Assembly: GCF_004851605.1 (NCBI RefSeq)
Contig: NZ_CP031093.1
Location: forward strand, 868,001 to 932,000
DNA from: Hydrocarboniclastica marina
GTDB taxonomy: Bacteria; Pseudomonadota; Gammaproteobacteria; Pseudomonadales; Oleiphilaceae
DNA length: 64,000 bases
Reading direction: 5' to 3'
Shown here: in pieces, positions 54,974 through 63,982 of the stretch
Position numbering within the stretch: the stretch's first letter is position 1
Layout of the letters: every line of letters begins with the position of its first letter
Made by a program: the position numbers and the translations under genes
The notes under the pieces: model-generated
What the model was told of the DNA's origin: nothing
The model's database searches: none
Seen by the model: the letters and a program-made list of their open reading frames with translations, nothing else

Positions 54974-56182
54974 TCAGTGCGGTTTTTGAAGAACCAAAGT
55001 CGCGTTGGTGCCGCCGAACCCGAAGCTGTTTGACATGACCACATCCAGACTGGCGTCCTGGGCAGTTCGTGGCAGGTTGAGGTCCGCCACCTCGTCCGCT
55101 GTTTCATTGAGGTTGAGTGTGCCGGCTATAAACTGTTCCTGTAGCATAAGCAGGCAGTAGATGGCTTCGTGTACGCCGGCAGCACCCAGAGAGTGGCCAG
55201 ACAGCGATTTTGTTGAAGAGACAGGCGGTACCTTGTCGCCGAACAGTCGCCGCAGAGTACGTAGCTCCGTGATGTCTCCAATGGGCGTGCTGGTGCCATG
55301 GGCATTTACGTAGTCCACTGGCCGGCTCAGATTGGCCATGGCGATGCGCATACAGCGCTCGGCGCCCTCGCCCGACGGTGCAACCATATCCGCGCCATCC
55401 GAAGTTGCGCCGTACCCTACCACTTCCGCGAGTATCGTTGCTCCACGGCGACGCGCGTGTTCCAGTTCTTCCACCACAAGCATGCCGCCACCCCCCGCAA
55501 TGACGAAGCCGTCCCGGTCTTTGTCGAATGGCCGTGATGCAGTTTCGGGCGCATCGTTGTATCGAGTGGACAGCGCACCCATGGCATCGAACAGCATGGT
55601 CAGGCCCCAATGCTCTTCCTCGCCGCCGCCGGCAAAGATGATATCCTGCTTGCCGTTCTGTATCTGTTCGACCGCATGGCCTATGCAGTGAGCACTGGTC
55701 GCGCATGCGGACGACAGGGAATAGTTCACTCCCCGGATTCCCACGGCTGTTGCCAGACAAGCCGACACCGTGCTGGTCATAATGCGCGGCACCATGTAGG
55801 GCCCGATCTTGCGCACGCCTTTCTCGCGCAGAATGTCGGCCGCCTCGATTTGATACTGGGACGAGGCGCCCCCTGATCCGGCGATAATTCCCGTGCGGTC
55901 ACTCTTGATCTGGTTCTCGGTCAGACCCGCCTGGGCTATTGCCTGCTGTAGCGAAAGGTAGGCGAACGCCGCGGAATCACCCATAAAGCGGCGCTGCTTA
56001 CGATCGATGACACTGAGGTCCACCGAAACAGAACCGGACACCTGGCTGCGAAAACCCTTTTCGCGATAGCTTTCGTTGTAGCGAATACCAGAACGGCCCT
56101 GACGCAGGCTGTCCAGTACTTCCGAAGTGTTGTTGCCAAGGCATGAGACGATTCCCATACCGGTGATGACGGCTCGACGCAT
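54974..56182 (-). CDS. fabB: 3-oxoacyl-ACP synthase I
   Basis: Condensing enzyme that elongates acyl-ACP with malonyl-ACP; FabB is needed for the unsaturated branch. The 402-residue protein closely follows E. coli FabB, with catalytic Cys160 ([10 protein letters not shown]), His295 (NAHGTSTP), Lys325 and His330 ([11 protein letters not shown]). FabA, its usual adjacent partner, is not in the window. Confidence 0.95.
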   Translation of the reverse strand: MRRAVITGMGIVSCLGNNTSEVLDSLRQGRSGIRYNESYREKGFRSQVSGSVSVDLSVIDRKQRRFMGDSAAFAYLSLQQAIAQAGLTENQIKSDRTGIIAGSGGASSQYQIEAADILREKGVRKIGPYMVPRIMTSTVSACLATAVGIRGVNYSLSSACATSAHCIGHAVEQIQNGKQDIIFAGGGEEEHWGLTMLFDAMGALSTRYNDAPETASRPFDKDRDGFVIAGGGGMLVVEELEHARRRGATILAEVVGYGATSDGADMVAPSGEGAERCMRIAMANLSRPVDYVNAHGTSTPIGDITELRTLRRLFGDKVPPVSSTKSLSGHSLGAAGVHEAIYCLLMLQEQFIAGTLNLNETADEVADLNLPRTAQDASLDVVMSNSFGFGGTNATLVLQKPH

Positions 56183-56317
56183 GGTTCCATATCCTGTAGT
56201 AAAGGCGTTTCAGCGACCGCGGCGGCTGACCTTCTATGGCCCCCGAGGGATACTGCTACCAGTCTATTGTAGGGGCGGACACACCTGCAGGGAAACGTGA
56301 CCAAAGTCTGTGAGGCA

Positions 56318-57172
56318 CTACCGCTGCCGCGAGCCTGCCTTGTTGAGATCCGGGCCGCTTTCGCGCGCCTTGGGCGCAGGGCGAGCGGCCCGTGTCAGGG
56401 CCTGGAACAGGCTGAACTGTCCTTCGCTCTGGGGCATGAATTCCGGGTGCCACTGAACGCCTATCAGAAACTGTTTTTGGCTGTTCTCAACTGCCTGGAT
56501 TACACCGTTCGCCTCGCGCGCAACAACCTGAAGACCAAGCCCAGGCTCTTTTATCGCCTGACGATGCAACGCATTCACATGGCAGCAACTGCACTGGAGG
56601 ATCTGTTCAAGGCGGCTCCCCTGGAGCAGTTCCACCTGTTTGCGCGGCAGCACCGACCGGATCTGCGGCGACTCGGTGTAAAAGTCGAGTATTTGCTGGT
56701 GAAGCGAACCGCCCAGAATTACGTTGATCAACTGGGCGCCACGGCATATGCCCAGCACCGGCAGGTCACGGGCGATCGCCTCGCGGATAAGCCTGCTTTC
56801 CAGTTCGTCCCGGGCGTGGTCTTCGGTTTTTGAGGTGTGGCCGCTCAGGGCAATACGGAACAGGAAAATTAGCGGAAAAACGACAAGCGTGAGCAATTTT
56901 TTACGGAGAGAACTTGCCTGACGGGCTTGCTCAAGGACATGCTCAATCTGTTTCTCGCCGTAAAGGTGCGGCGACACATCAGCGCCTCCACCGATAATTA
57001 GGCCGTCGAGGCCGTCAATGTCGCGGGGCTGGCCTGGTCGGATCCAGCAAGCGCGTGCGCCTGCACGGCTCAAGGCCCAGCGCGTCGCCCACCACGCGGC
57101 ACGGCCGCCTTTGTCGGGCCCGGTCACGCCAATTAGAGGTTTGTCTGGCAAAGGTCGTCTGCTCCCTGTCAT
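56318..57172 (-). CDS. Class I glutamine amidotransferase-like protein (C26 type) with hydrophobic insertion
   Basis: 284-residue protein of the PuuD-like C26 group. It has GLIIGGGADVSPHLYG, the nucleophile elbow GICRGAQLIN with Cys143, and the catalytic His242-x-Glu244 (GVQWHPE). Related enzymes hydrolyse gamma-glutamyl compounds. Unusually, a strongly hydrophobic 19-residue stretch (about 92-110) lies before the nucleophile and could anchor it to the membrane. The substrate is unknown. Confidence 0.82.
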   Translation of the reverse strand: MTGSRRPLPDKPLIGVTGPDKGGRAAWWATRWALSRAGARACWIRPGQPRDIDGLDGLIIGGGADVSPHLYGEKQIEHVLEQARQASSLRKKLLTLVVFPLIFLFRIALSGHTSKTEDHARDELESRLIREAIARDLPVLGICRGAQLINVILGGSLHQQILDFYTESPQIRSVLPRKQVELLQGSRLEQILQCSCCHVNALHRQAIKEPGLGLQVVAREANGVIQAVENSQKQFLIGVQWHPEFMPQSEGQFSLFQALTRAARPAPKARESGPDLNKAGSRQR

Positions 57173-57262
57173 GTCGTGGTGTCCGCCGCTGCGTGCTACA
57201 CCACTTCCAGCAGGCCGAACGGGTAGGGACTCAGCTTAGCCTATCATCGTACGAACCATTTA

Positions 57263-57294
57263 AAACGCAAAAGCCGGGACTACGTGCCCCGGCT
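57263..57294 (-). terminator. Intrinsic terminator of the DUF2383 gene
   Basis: On the minus strand AGCCGGG/CCCGGCT (57272-57294) is a perfect 7-bp stem with a 9-base loop, followed by TTTTGCGTTTT. It lies about 30 bases past the stop of the ferritin-like gene. Confidence 0.8.
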
Positions 57295-57324
57295 CCTGCA
57301 AGACTGGCGCTGACACCCTGGGTA

Positions 57325-57762
57325 TCAGGCTATCTCAGCCAATGTCTTCTGAATCCAGGCGCGATGCCGGCGCTCGTCCGCCAGCCCGCGCTCCAGCGCC
57401 TGGTGCACTTCGGGCGGCATGTCCTCCGCTGTTTCGGCTTCGTACATCGAATTGGTCTGGTCCTCGTTGAGCTTCATTGCCTCAAGGATCGCACCATCGC
57501 CTACCAGTCCGCCCATGACGACCTGGCCCTTGGTGAGCACTTTTTTCATGTCGCTGCTGGAGGCCGGCTCGGATCCCTGGGCCTGAACCAGTTCGCCCAG
57601 TTTTTCGACGTGGGCCAGATGGTCATCCCGGAACTCGCGAAGCTTTGTTTCAAAATCGGGATTTTCAAGCCGCTCAATGGCAGCGTCATAGGCGGCGATA
57701 GCATCGTAGTCGAGCTGGATAAGATTGTTGAGGTGTTTCGCAACGTTCTTCGTATCAGCCAT
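57325..57762 (-). CDS. DUF2383 ferritin-like four-helix protein
   Basis: 145-residue helical protein of the DUF2383/PA2169 type. It has paired acidic/His positions on predicted helices (LDYDAIAAYDAAIE, FRDDHLAHVEKL, ADERRHRAWIQ), resembling a ferritin-like bundle. No proof of metal binding exists for this family here. A very strong AAAGGAGG ribosome site precedes the ATG. It ends the minus-strand stress cluster and has a good terminator. Confidence 0.85.
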   Translation of the reverse strand: MADTKNVAKHLNNLIQLDYDAIAAYDAAIERLENPDFETKLREFRDDHLAHVEKLGELVQAQGSEPASSSDMKKVLTKGQVVMGGLVGDGAILEAMKLNEDQTNSMYEAETAEDMPPEVHQALERGLADERRHRAWIQKTLAEIA

Positions 57763-57854
57763 GATAGTTTTCCTCCTTTCGCAGAGTTGCTTCTGCTTAC
57801 AGATCCATTTTCAAGCGCGGGCACGATGATCCTGCGCCCGCGTACCGCAGCAGA

Positions 57855-58853
57855 CTATACGCTGCGGTTGGGGGTACCGGCTGTACTAGCACTGCTGGTA
57901 CCCGCTTTGCCGGCCGGGCTCGCCTGGCTACCGCCCTTCGAGCCCGAAGCCTCGCGGTTCTTTGCTTCCTCCTGAACGCGCTCGTTAACCGCTTCCGCAG
58001 TCTTCTCGACCTGACTGCGAGCCTGCTCGAACTGTTGCTCGCCTTCTTCCATTGCGCGATGTTTCAAGTGATCTCGAGTGCTGCCCATGAGGCGGTCTTC
58101 GCGCTCAGTAGACGGCATAAGCAGGCCAATAGCTGCACCTATACCAAAGCCTATCGCAGCTACCGCCAGTGGGCGTTCCTCAATCAGAGAATTGGCCCGA
58201 TGACGAATCTCATGGGTTCTCTGGTGGTAGCCTTCCTGCATGTTTCTAGCTACTTCTGACCCTTTGTTCCGCATGTTTTGATAACGTTCGTTCATGTCTT
58301 TCCCCTTATGCTGAGATCCATTGCCCGAATGCGATATTGAATTCGTCGCCGACTCGGCTTTCTGCCCCAGCTGTGATTTTGCATCCTGCATTTTATCTTT
58401 GACTGAACTGGCCTTTTCACTGGCCTGGGCTTTCGCATCGGAGAGCTTCTGCTTTGCGCCACCGACGCGGCTACTCCCGTCCCCAGCAGGGTAGGGCTGC
58501 GGAGTAGGTCCTTCTGGATGATCGCTGAACCGCGGGTCACCCGCTAGCGGTGCTGAATCGAAGGAATCACTACCGCTGTGGCCCAGCCTGTGCCGAGGTC
58601 CAGACGCGCCACTGGTTATAAGCCATGTGAGGCCTATTCCCATCAGACAGATGGGAATCGGATTTTCCCGCACCGTCGTCGCGATACTCTGGCCGAACTC
58701 CCGGTGTGACTTTGCATACGTCAGCGCCTCTTCGAACAGATCACTCGGCGAGAGCCGGCTCTGGAGTTCGTTCAGGGTGTCGCTTAACTGGCTCCGGGTT
58801 TGTTCTATCTGCTGTTCCAGATACTCGGGAGAATTCTCGTCCTGATGGCTCAT
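57855..58853 (-). CDS. DUF3618/YqjD-like membrane-associated protein
   Basis: 332 residues: an N-terminal DUF3618 region (YLEQQIEQTRSQLSDTLNELQSRL) with a membrane segment near residues 66-83, a long Lys/Ser/Ala-rich helical linker, and a second hydrophobic segment (PLAVAAIGFGIGAAIGLLMP) like the ElaB/YqjD family. YqjD proteins bind ribosomes at the membrane in stationary phase; this analogy is inference. Start and stop overlap with the next gene upstream (ATGA, 58850-58853). Confidence 0.82.
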   Translation of the reverse strand: MSHQDENSPEYLEQQIEQTRSQLSDTLNELQSRLSPSDLFEEALTYAKSHREFGQSIATTVRENPIPICLMGIGLTWLITSGASGPRHRLGHSGSDSFDSAPLAGDPRFSDHPEGPTPQPYPAGDGSSRVGGAKQKLSDAKAQASEKASSVKDKMQDAKSQLGQKAESATNSISHSGNGSQHKGKDMNERYQNMRNKGSEVARNMQEGYHQRTHEIRHRANSLIEERPLAVAAIGFGIGAAIGLLMPSTEREDRLMGSTRDHLKHRAMEEGEQQFEQARSQVEKTAEAVNERVQEEAKNREASGSKGGSQASPAGKAGTSSASTAGTPNRSV

Positions 58854-59257
58854 TGGGAATGTCCTTTAACCAACTGGGTATCCAATTTTACCGATCGAAC
58901 CGTCCGGCGAGGCTGCAGGTTGGTGCCCTGCACGTTTTTTTCGCCCTTTTTAAGTAAAACCAGTCCGATCACCCCTACGACGACGCCGACAATCAGCGCA
59001 GCCAGCCAGAGCTGGTATTGCTCGGGCATGAGCCGGGCGATGCCGTAAACAACCGCGTCAAGGATATAGAAAAGCCCCGCTATCAGAATGGCACCGCCGA
59101 TCACCAGGTATTTGATCCCGTTGGTCAGCTGGGTGACTTTCTCCTGCGCCTCAGCCTTCGCAAGTGCTACCTCCTGGCGAACCAGAGCGCTGCTCTCGTC
59201 AGCCAGTTCACTTATCAAACTGGTCAGTGAACGATTCGGGTCCCTTTGCTCGTCCAT
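58850..59257 (-). CDS. DUF1469 (YqjE-like, holin superfamily III) membrane protein
   Basis: 135-residue protein with two membrane helices (YLVIGGAILIAGLFYILDAVV and LWLAALIVGVVVGVIGLVLL), preceded by a conserved amphipathic ALVRQEVALAKAEAQEK. It is the YqjE partner of the YqjD-like gene, with a 4-base overlap. Confidence 0.87.
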   Translation of the reverse strand: MDEQRDPNRSLTSLISELADESSALVRQEVALAKAEAQEKVTQLTNGIKYLVIGGAILIAGLFYILDAVVYGIARLMPEQYQLWLAALIVGVVVGVIGLVLLKKGEKNVQGTNLQPRRTVRSVKLDTQLVKGHSQ

Positions 59258-59296
59258 GTCAGCCTCCTACTGGATCTGTCGAAGAATTACCGTAGA

Positions 59297-60040
59297 TCAG
59301 TACGGTGTTCCATTGCCCGGGTACATGCCCGTTCCTGATGAGCCGACGGTTGCACCGGGGCGTGACACGTTATTACCGCGGGCGGCGTTGCTGGAGTATC
59401 CCGCAGTTGACCCAGTGGAGGAGCTGCTATGGCGGCGCTCGCCGGAGGCCCGGATAAAACGCGCAAGCAGGAAACCGGAGATAATTGCGCCGCCCAGGAC
59501 CACGCCTGGCTGTTCCCGTGTATAGGTCTCCAGCCGGCTCAAAGCAGTTCGAACATCCCCGCCACGAAGGCTTTCGGAAAGGTCGTCCAGCTTGTCTGCG
59601 GCCTGTCGGGCATAACGGTCCAACGGGAAATAGCTCTGGCCTTGTACTTCGTCAGCGGTTTTGCGAAGGGCGTTGGCGATTCCCCCGAGTTCGCCCGCTG
59701 CGGCGTCCTGCTGTCGCTGGGCCTGAGCTTCGGCGGTTTTGCGCGCACTGTCGGCAAATTCGCGGGCAGCGCCGGTCACCTCGGTCTTAACCTTGGAACC
59801 GGTCTGGTTCATCTCTTGCTGAAGCTGCTCTTTTTGGCCATTGCCGCCGACGCTCTGAGTCGAACCGGATGGCGACTTGCTCTGGGCAGAGCCGGAACCT
59901 GATGCGGGAGTTGTTGAGGTTTTGCCTGCTGCCTGCGCGGCATCCCGGGTGCTTGGGTTAGGCGGTACCGCCGGGTCTCCCAGCGGGGGCTGGTTGCTGG
60001 TGTTCTTTCCTGTCGGATTTAACGGATCATTGTTGCTCAT
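59297..60040 (-). CDS. Low-complexity membrane protein of the YqjD-like cluster
   Basis: 247 residues: a Ser/Thr/Gly/Pro-rich N-terminal third, an Ala/Gln-rich helical middle (AREFADSARKTAEAQAQRQ), a Lys/Asp helix and one membrane segment near the C-terminus (GVVLGGAIISGFLLARF), then a Ser/Gly tail. It resembles proteins found with YqjD/YqjE in proteobacteria. GGGAGGA precedes the ATG. It probably heads the four-gene unit. No function is known. Confidence 0.7.
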   Translation of the reverse strand: MSNNDPLNPTGKNTSNQPPLGDPAVPPNPSTRDAAQAAGKTSTTPASGSGSAQSKSPSGSTQSVGGNGQKEQLQQEMNQTGSKVKTEVTGAAREFADSARKTAEAQAQRQQDAAAGELGGIANALRKTADEVQGQSYFPLDRYARQAADKLDDLSESLRGGDVRTALSRLETYTREQPGVVLGGAIISGFLLARFIRASGERRHSSSSTGSTAGYSSNAARGNNVSRPGATVGSSGTGMYPGNGTPY

Positions 60041-60284
60041 AGTTCCTCCCTGACTTCCTGTTCTGGGTGTAGTTACTCCACCGTAGTAACCCTGAGTTTG
60101 TATTGCAAGCTCAGTGCCAACGGTGCCTGTGTCGCCCTTCCGCTGCCCGCGGAACCAGGGCGGGTGCGCCTTACGTGCCCCACGCCGGCACCTTTGCGGC
60201 GCTGTTGGCCTGTTGGTGCGCTTCGCAAAGGCGGAAAAATTTACCGCAAACTGTAAAAACTACGGGTATGGGATGCAGGCAAGG
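60041..60284. other. Intergenic region with inverted repeats
   Basis: No gene is seen. An 8-bp inverted repeat CCTTTGCG (60191-60198)/CGCAAAGG (60224-60231) and GTTACT/AGTAAC (near 60072-60090) are present. The first could end the quinoprotein SBP gene, though without a T-tract. Confidence 0.4.
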
Positions 60285-61160
60285 CTATCGGCCGCCGAGG
60301 ATCATGGCACCCTGGCCAGCCAGAGGCACACCGTAGCGTTCCAGCAAAGCCTGTATCTCTTCCTTACGCTGGTAAATCACTTCATTGAGTTGTCGTTTGA
60401 GCTCCGGATTGGTTTTCTGGACGCCCATAACGATGGCGTATTGGAACAGCATAGGCATGTACTCCAGCGTGTCGGTGATGGGGACGATGCGCAACGGAAC
60501 GTCGGACTGGCTGGCATAGTAACCGGCAAGAGGGCCCCATGCCGCGGCCAGGTCAATCTCACCGGAGGCGACAGCCTTGATCAGCGCAGAGGGGGGGGAC
60601 TCCTCGCGGTAATCGCCGTAGATCAGGTAGCCTTCCACGTTCTCGACAATGCCCTGCTGTCCGAGGGCGTGGGCCGGGGGCGGGTTCGTTCCATCGTCGC
60701 CTATCAGGTGCACCCCGATTCGCAAGTCATGCAGTTCAGGCGCCTGCATGGATGAAAATTCGAGGTCACGGTCGGCGCGGCTGACGAACACGTAGCTGGA
60801 TCGATAGTAGGATCGGGTCGTGGCCACGCGGCCGTTTGGGGTCATTCCTAAAATGACGTCGCACTTGTCGGCGCCGAGTGTCGAGCGGAGGAAACCTCTG
60901 CGCTGGGCATGCCAGAAGTAGGAAACGGTCTTACCCAGGTCTCGTGCGACCATTTCCGCCAGCTTGTTTTCGAAGCCTTCTCCGCGCCTGTTAGAGTACG
61001 GTAAGTTGTTGGGGTCGGCGCAGACGCGCAGTTCATCCCGTTGCAGAGCCTCGGGTACCTCATGCAGGAACGGTCCGCTGGCCATGGTCACGCCCGGCAG
61101 GAACAGGCTGAAACTGAAAAGCAGCATGACCCGGCGGACAGAAACTCGACAGATGTTCAC
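60285..61160 (-). CDS. Quinoprotein dehydrogenase-associated solute-binding protein
   Basis: 291-residue exported protein of the family (TIGR03871 type) found beside PQQ-dependent alcohol dehydrogenases. It has a signal peptide, RDELRVCADPNNLPYSNRRGEGFENKLAEMVARDLG, and the central segment CDVILGMTPNGRVATTRSYYRSSYVFVSR. It probably captures a lanthanide, PQQ-related or other ligand; the substrate is not known. The GTG start at 61160 has GGGAGGT just upstream; an earlier frame start at 61241 is not favoured. Confidence 0.88.
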   Translation of the reverse strand: MNICRVSVRRVMLLFSFSLFLPGVTMASGPFLHEVPEALQRDELRVCADPNNLPYSNRRGEGFENKLAEMVARDLGKTVSYFWHAQRRGFLRSTLGADKCDVILGMTPNGRVATTRSYYRSSYVFVSRADRDLEFSSMQAPELHDLRIGVHLIGDDGTNPPPAHALGQQGIVENVEGYLIYGDYREESPPSALIKAVASGEIDLAAAWGPLAGYYASQSDVPLRIVPITDTLEYMPMLFQYAIVMGVQKTNPELKRQLNEVIYQRKEEIQALLERYGVPLAGQGAMILGGR

Positions 61161-61247
61161 TTTACCTCCCTCTCGATAGTGCTGGTTCAGGTATGGAGAG
61201 CCCGGGCGCATGGAAAGACAAATGGCCGTATTCAGATACAAGCACTG

Positions 61248-62456
61248 CTAGTTCAGGTCGCATTGGCTTTCCAGCCGGTCTTCACCCAGCGTATCGAGTC
61301 TGCTTTTTTCATGGAGGAACTCCTCCAGGGGCGCCCTGGCGATCACAGCATTGGGCGTTGCCAACAAAATTGGCTGCCGTAACTGCTGGTTCCAGGTGCG
61401 AAAACTCGATGGATTCCCTTTTGCAACGTCAAGATTGAAATCGTGACCCAGCATAAACTGTCTCATAGCAGGGAAGGTTTTACGCTCGGCCCGCAACGCT
61501 GCCTGGGAGACCGCTTTTATAGCCGCCCACGCGGCCCAGGTTTCACTATTCATGCGGCGTGGCGGGGCAAGGGCCTCAAACCGGTGCTGCAGCTGCGGCG
61601 CACCATGGCGGTACCAGCTCCAGTGCCACGCCCGGGGTGTCAGGCCGGCGGTGCCGACAACGGGGCGGGGCAGTTGGGTCTGATAAGGGACATAGCGGTC
61701 AAACTCACCGGATTCGTCAGCCACGAACGCGACATCGTAATCAGCATCGCCCGTAAGTAACGCGATATTGTTTTGGCTTCGGTCGCGGGGATTCTTGCTT
61801 AGTTTGAAGGCGCGCTGCCCGACAATGTTGGCGCCGAACTTCTTGGCGGAGGCAGTGAGCGCCTTGGCGAGCTGAGCATCTGCCGGCCTCTCGCCCTTCA
61901 GTATGAGGATATCCTTCCACTTGCGGCTCACCAGATGTTGAACCAGGGCGTCAGTGAGCATGCGGCGGCTGGGATAGACATGCGCTATGTTGGCGCGGCA
62001 TCTCTCCCCCCTGATGCTGTCGTCGGCGCTGGAAATATTGAGCAGCAGCAGTGGCCACTCGGATACGGCAGCAGCGAGTTGGCTGAGCGTATCAGCGGGC
62101 AGGTCGGTCAGAACAAAGGAAACACCGTCATCTCTCCATTGCCTCAGTGTCTCCACCAGCTCGTCCACGGACGAGCCCGATTTTTTTACAAGCTGAAATT
62201 CGACGCCGATAACGTTTCCCAGCATCCGGGCGTCTTCAATACCCAGTTCTGCCCCGGCATAGGGACGACCCAGCGTCCGAAACTCTATCCCGGTATACGC
62301 ATTGTCGTGTTGATATCGCGGGTCGTTGTCGATCTCGACATAACCGACAACAATCGGCTGGTTAGCTGCTGCGAGGACCCCTGTAGACCCGGTGAGCCCC
62401 AGCAACAGGGCCAGACAGACGGCCAGGCCGAAGCGCCAGTGCATCCTTTCTCTCAT
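61248..62456 (-). CDS. PQQ-locus ABC transporter substrate-binding protein
   Basis: 402-residue exported periplasmic protein (TIGR03863 type). After a signal peptide it reads PIVVGYVEIDNDPRYQHDNAYTG, then GAELGIEDARMLG and the mixed Rossmann periplasmic fold including RWHWSWYRHGAPQL. These proteins occur only in PQQ-alcohol oxidation loci. The ATG at 62456 has CAGGAG five bases upstream; a GTG two codons earlier does not. Transport partners are outside the window or absent. Confidence 0.87.
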   Translation of the reverse strand: MRERMHWRFGLAVCLALLLGLTGSTGVLAAANQPIVVGYVEIDNDPRYQHDNAYTGIEFRTLGRPYAGAELGIEDARMLGNVIGVEFQLVKKSGSSVDELVETLRQWRDDGVSFVLTDLPADTLSQLAAAVSEWPLLLLNISSADDSIRGERCRANIAHVYPSRRMLTDALVQHLVSRKWKDILILKGERPADAQLAKALTASAKKFGANIVGQRAFKLSKNPRDRSQNNIALLTGDADYDVAFVADESGEFDRYVPYQTQLPRPVVGTAGLTPRAWHWSWYRHGAPQLQHRFEALAPPRRMNSETWAAWAAIKAVSQAALRAERKTFPAMRQFMLGHDFNLDVAKGNPSSFRTWNQQLRQPILLATPNAVIARAPLEEFLHEKSRLDTLGEDRLESQCDLN

Positions 62457-62467
62457 CAGCACTCCTG

Positions 62468-63508
62468 TCAGTCATCGATCACGACGGTATGAGGCACACG
62501 CCCGGTTGGAATCGACTTTACAGCGCTGCGGCTTTCTACATCGACAACGGTTGTGTCGTCGCTAAGGCCGTTAGCCACGTACAGGAACTGTCCGTCTTTA
62601 CTTGCCGCGACGCCCCAGGCTCGGCTGCCGACCAGTACATAGTCCAGTACTTCCCTGGTGTCTGCGTCGACAAAGGCGACGTGGTTGGCGCGTCCCAGCG
62701 TGACGTACATCGTTTTGCCATCCGCAGACAGGTCCAGGCCGACCGGTGTGACTTCCGAAGGGCGAAACCCAGGTGGCACCATGGGAAGCTGATGGAGCAG
62801 CTCCAGGTTTTCGGTATCGATAATGGATACCTGTCCCGCTAGCTCGTCGGTTACCCAAAGCTCGCTGTGGTCCTGGTTCATCTCGAAACGTCGGGGCCGT
62901 GTACCGACGACGATGTTCTTCTCTACCTTGCCTGTTGCTGTGTCAACGACATGCACCATGTCGGCTATCTCCGATGTCACGAATAGCCGGGCACCGTCCT
63001 GTGTCAGCAAGACGCCCTCGGGCTCCGGGCCCGTGGTAATTTCCGCCAGCGTCTCATTGGTTTCCATGTCGATCTGACGAACGATCGAGCTCTCTTCCTC
63101 TGACACATACAGTGACTCGCCGTCTGGACTGATGGCAAAGACCTCGGGGCTTCGCCCTGTCTCTATCCGATCAATAACCTCAAGCTTCGCCACATCAATG
63201 ACCTCAATGACGTCGTCATCACCGCAGGCTACATACAGCCGCTCATGACTCTGATCAAAATGCATGTCCCGGGGCCGATTGCAGGTGTCGATGGTACGGA
63301 TCACTTCGTGACCCTTGGAGGGGTCGAGGACGGCTACGGTGTGTGAGCGTTCGTGGCTGACGAAAACATAGCCTGTGCCGGCGGCCAGACTTTGACCCGC
63401 AAAGCAAAAAAAGCAGAAAAGGAGAACAGTAACCCGGGCCAGAAGGCCCGGTACGACAGACGGAAAGGTAAGGGCTGGCAGCACAAGCGCCGCTAAACGC
63501 CGGTTCAT
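62468..63508 (-). CDS. YVTN beta-propeller protein of the PQQ-alcohol locus
   Basis: 346-residue exported protein (TIGR03866 type). After a signal peptide it has about seven 40-residue blades of the YVTN type (GYVFVSHERSHTVAVLDPSKG, ERLYVACGDDDVIEVIDVAKLEV, GESLYVSEEESSIVRQIDM, FLYVANGLSDDTTVVDV). It is 11 bases ahead of the SBP gene on the same strand, so the genes form one transcription unit. The function is probably structural or ligand sensing in the periplasm. Confidence 0.9.
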   Translation of the reverse strand: MNRRLAALVLPALTFPSVVPGLLARVTVLLFCFFCFAGQSLAAGTGYVFVSHERSHTVAVLDPSKGHEVIRTIDTCNRPRDMHFDQSHERLYVACGDDDVIEVIDVAKLEVIDRIETGRSPEVFAISPDGESLYVSEEESSIVRQIDMETNETLAEITTGPEPEGVLLTQDGARLFVTSEIADMVHVVDTATGKVEKNIVVGTRPRRFEMNQDHSELWVTDELAGQVSIIDTENLELLHQLPMVPPGFRPSEVTPVGLDLSADGKTMYVTLGRANHVAFVDADTREVLDYVLVGSRAWGVAASKDGQFLYVANGLSDDTTVVDVESRSAVKSIPTGRVPHTVVIDD

Positions 63509-63520
63509 CTGGGGATCCTT

Positions 63521-63982
63521 TTAATGCTGGAGCTCAGTGGCATAGTAGTCTGGCAGCTGCCGTTGGTTTTCAGCCCGTGTGTTGCGGGTTTCCTGCAGGG
63601 CGCAGTAGAAGTCGATCAACGTTGCACCCGCCACAAAGGCAGTTGCGGCGCCAGCCAGCTTACGCTGAGGGTTCTTTGCGCTGAGTTCTGGCGCAAGGGT
63701 GGCCATGTCCAGCAAGTCTCCCGCGACACGTCCCCAGATCCAGGGCATGGGGTTTTCCGAGGCCAGTATGCCAATGCCGGTGCCTATCTCGCGCAGCCCG
63801 TAGACCTGGAAGATACGTCCATCGCCGCCAGTGCCGAGTTTCTCGCTGAGTTGCCGGTTGGTCAGAAGCTCGACTGCGCCCAGACCGATCGACATCCAGC
63901 CGAGTGCGCGGGCAAGAGTATGACTCTGCCGGGGGCCGGAGAATGTATCGGAATGAAGCGAGTCGTATGATGAGTTGTGCAT
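63521..63982 (-). CDS. DUF4267-like membrane protein, complete at the 5' end
   Basis: 153-residue protein with about three or four hydrophobic segments. The core LARALGWMSIGLGAVELLTNRQLSEKLG...GLREIGTGIGIL...PWIWGRVAGDLLDM resembles DUF4267-type proteins found with SRPBCC/cyclase genes. AGGAGG 7 bases before the ATG confirms the start. Function is unknown. It lies 12 bases upstream of the beta-propeller gene, so the PQQ unit may begin here or beyond the edge. Confidence 0.7.
   Translation of the reverse strand: MHNSSYDSLHSDTFSGPRQSHTLARALGWMSIGLGAVELLTNRQLSEKLGTGGDGRIFQVYGLREIGTGIGILASENPMPWIWGRVAGDLLDMATLAPELSAKNPQRKLAGAATAFVAGATLIDFYCALQETRNTRAENQRQLPDYYATELQH

Noticed and set aside
60191-60231. 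8-bp inverted repeat downstream of the quinoprotein SBP gene as a terminator
   Set aside because: No T-tract follows on either strand and the loop is long (25 bases).
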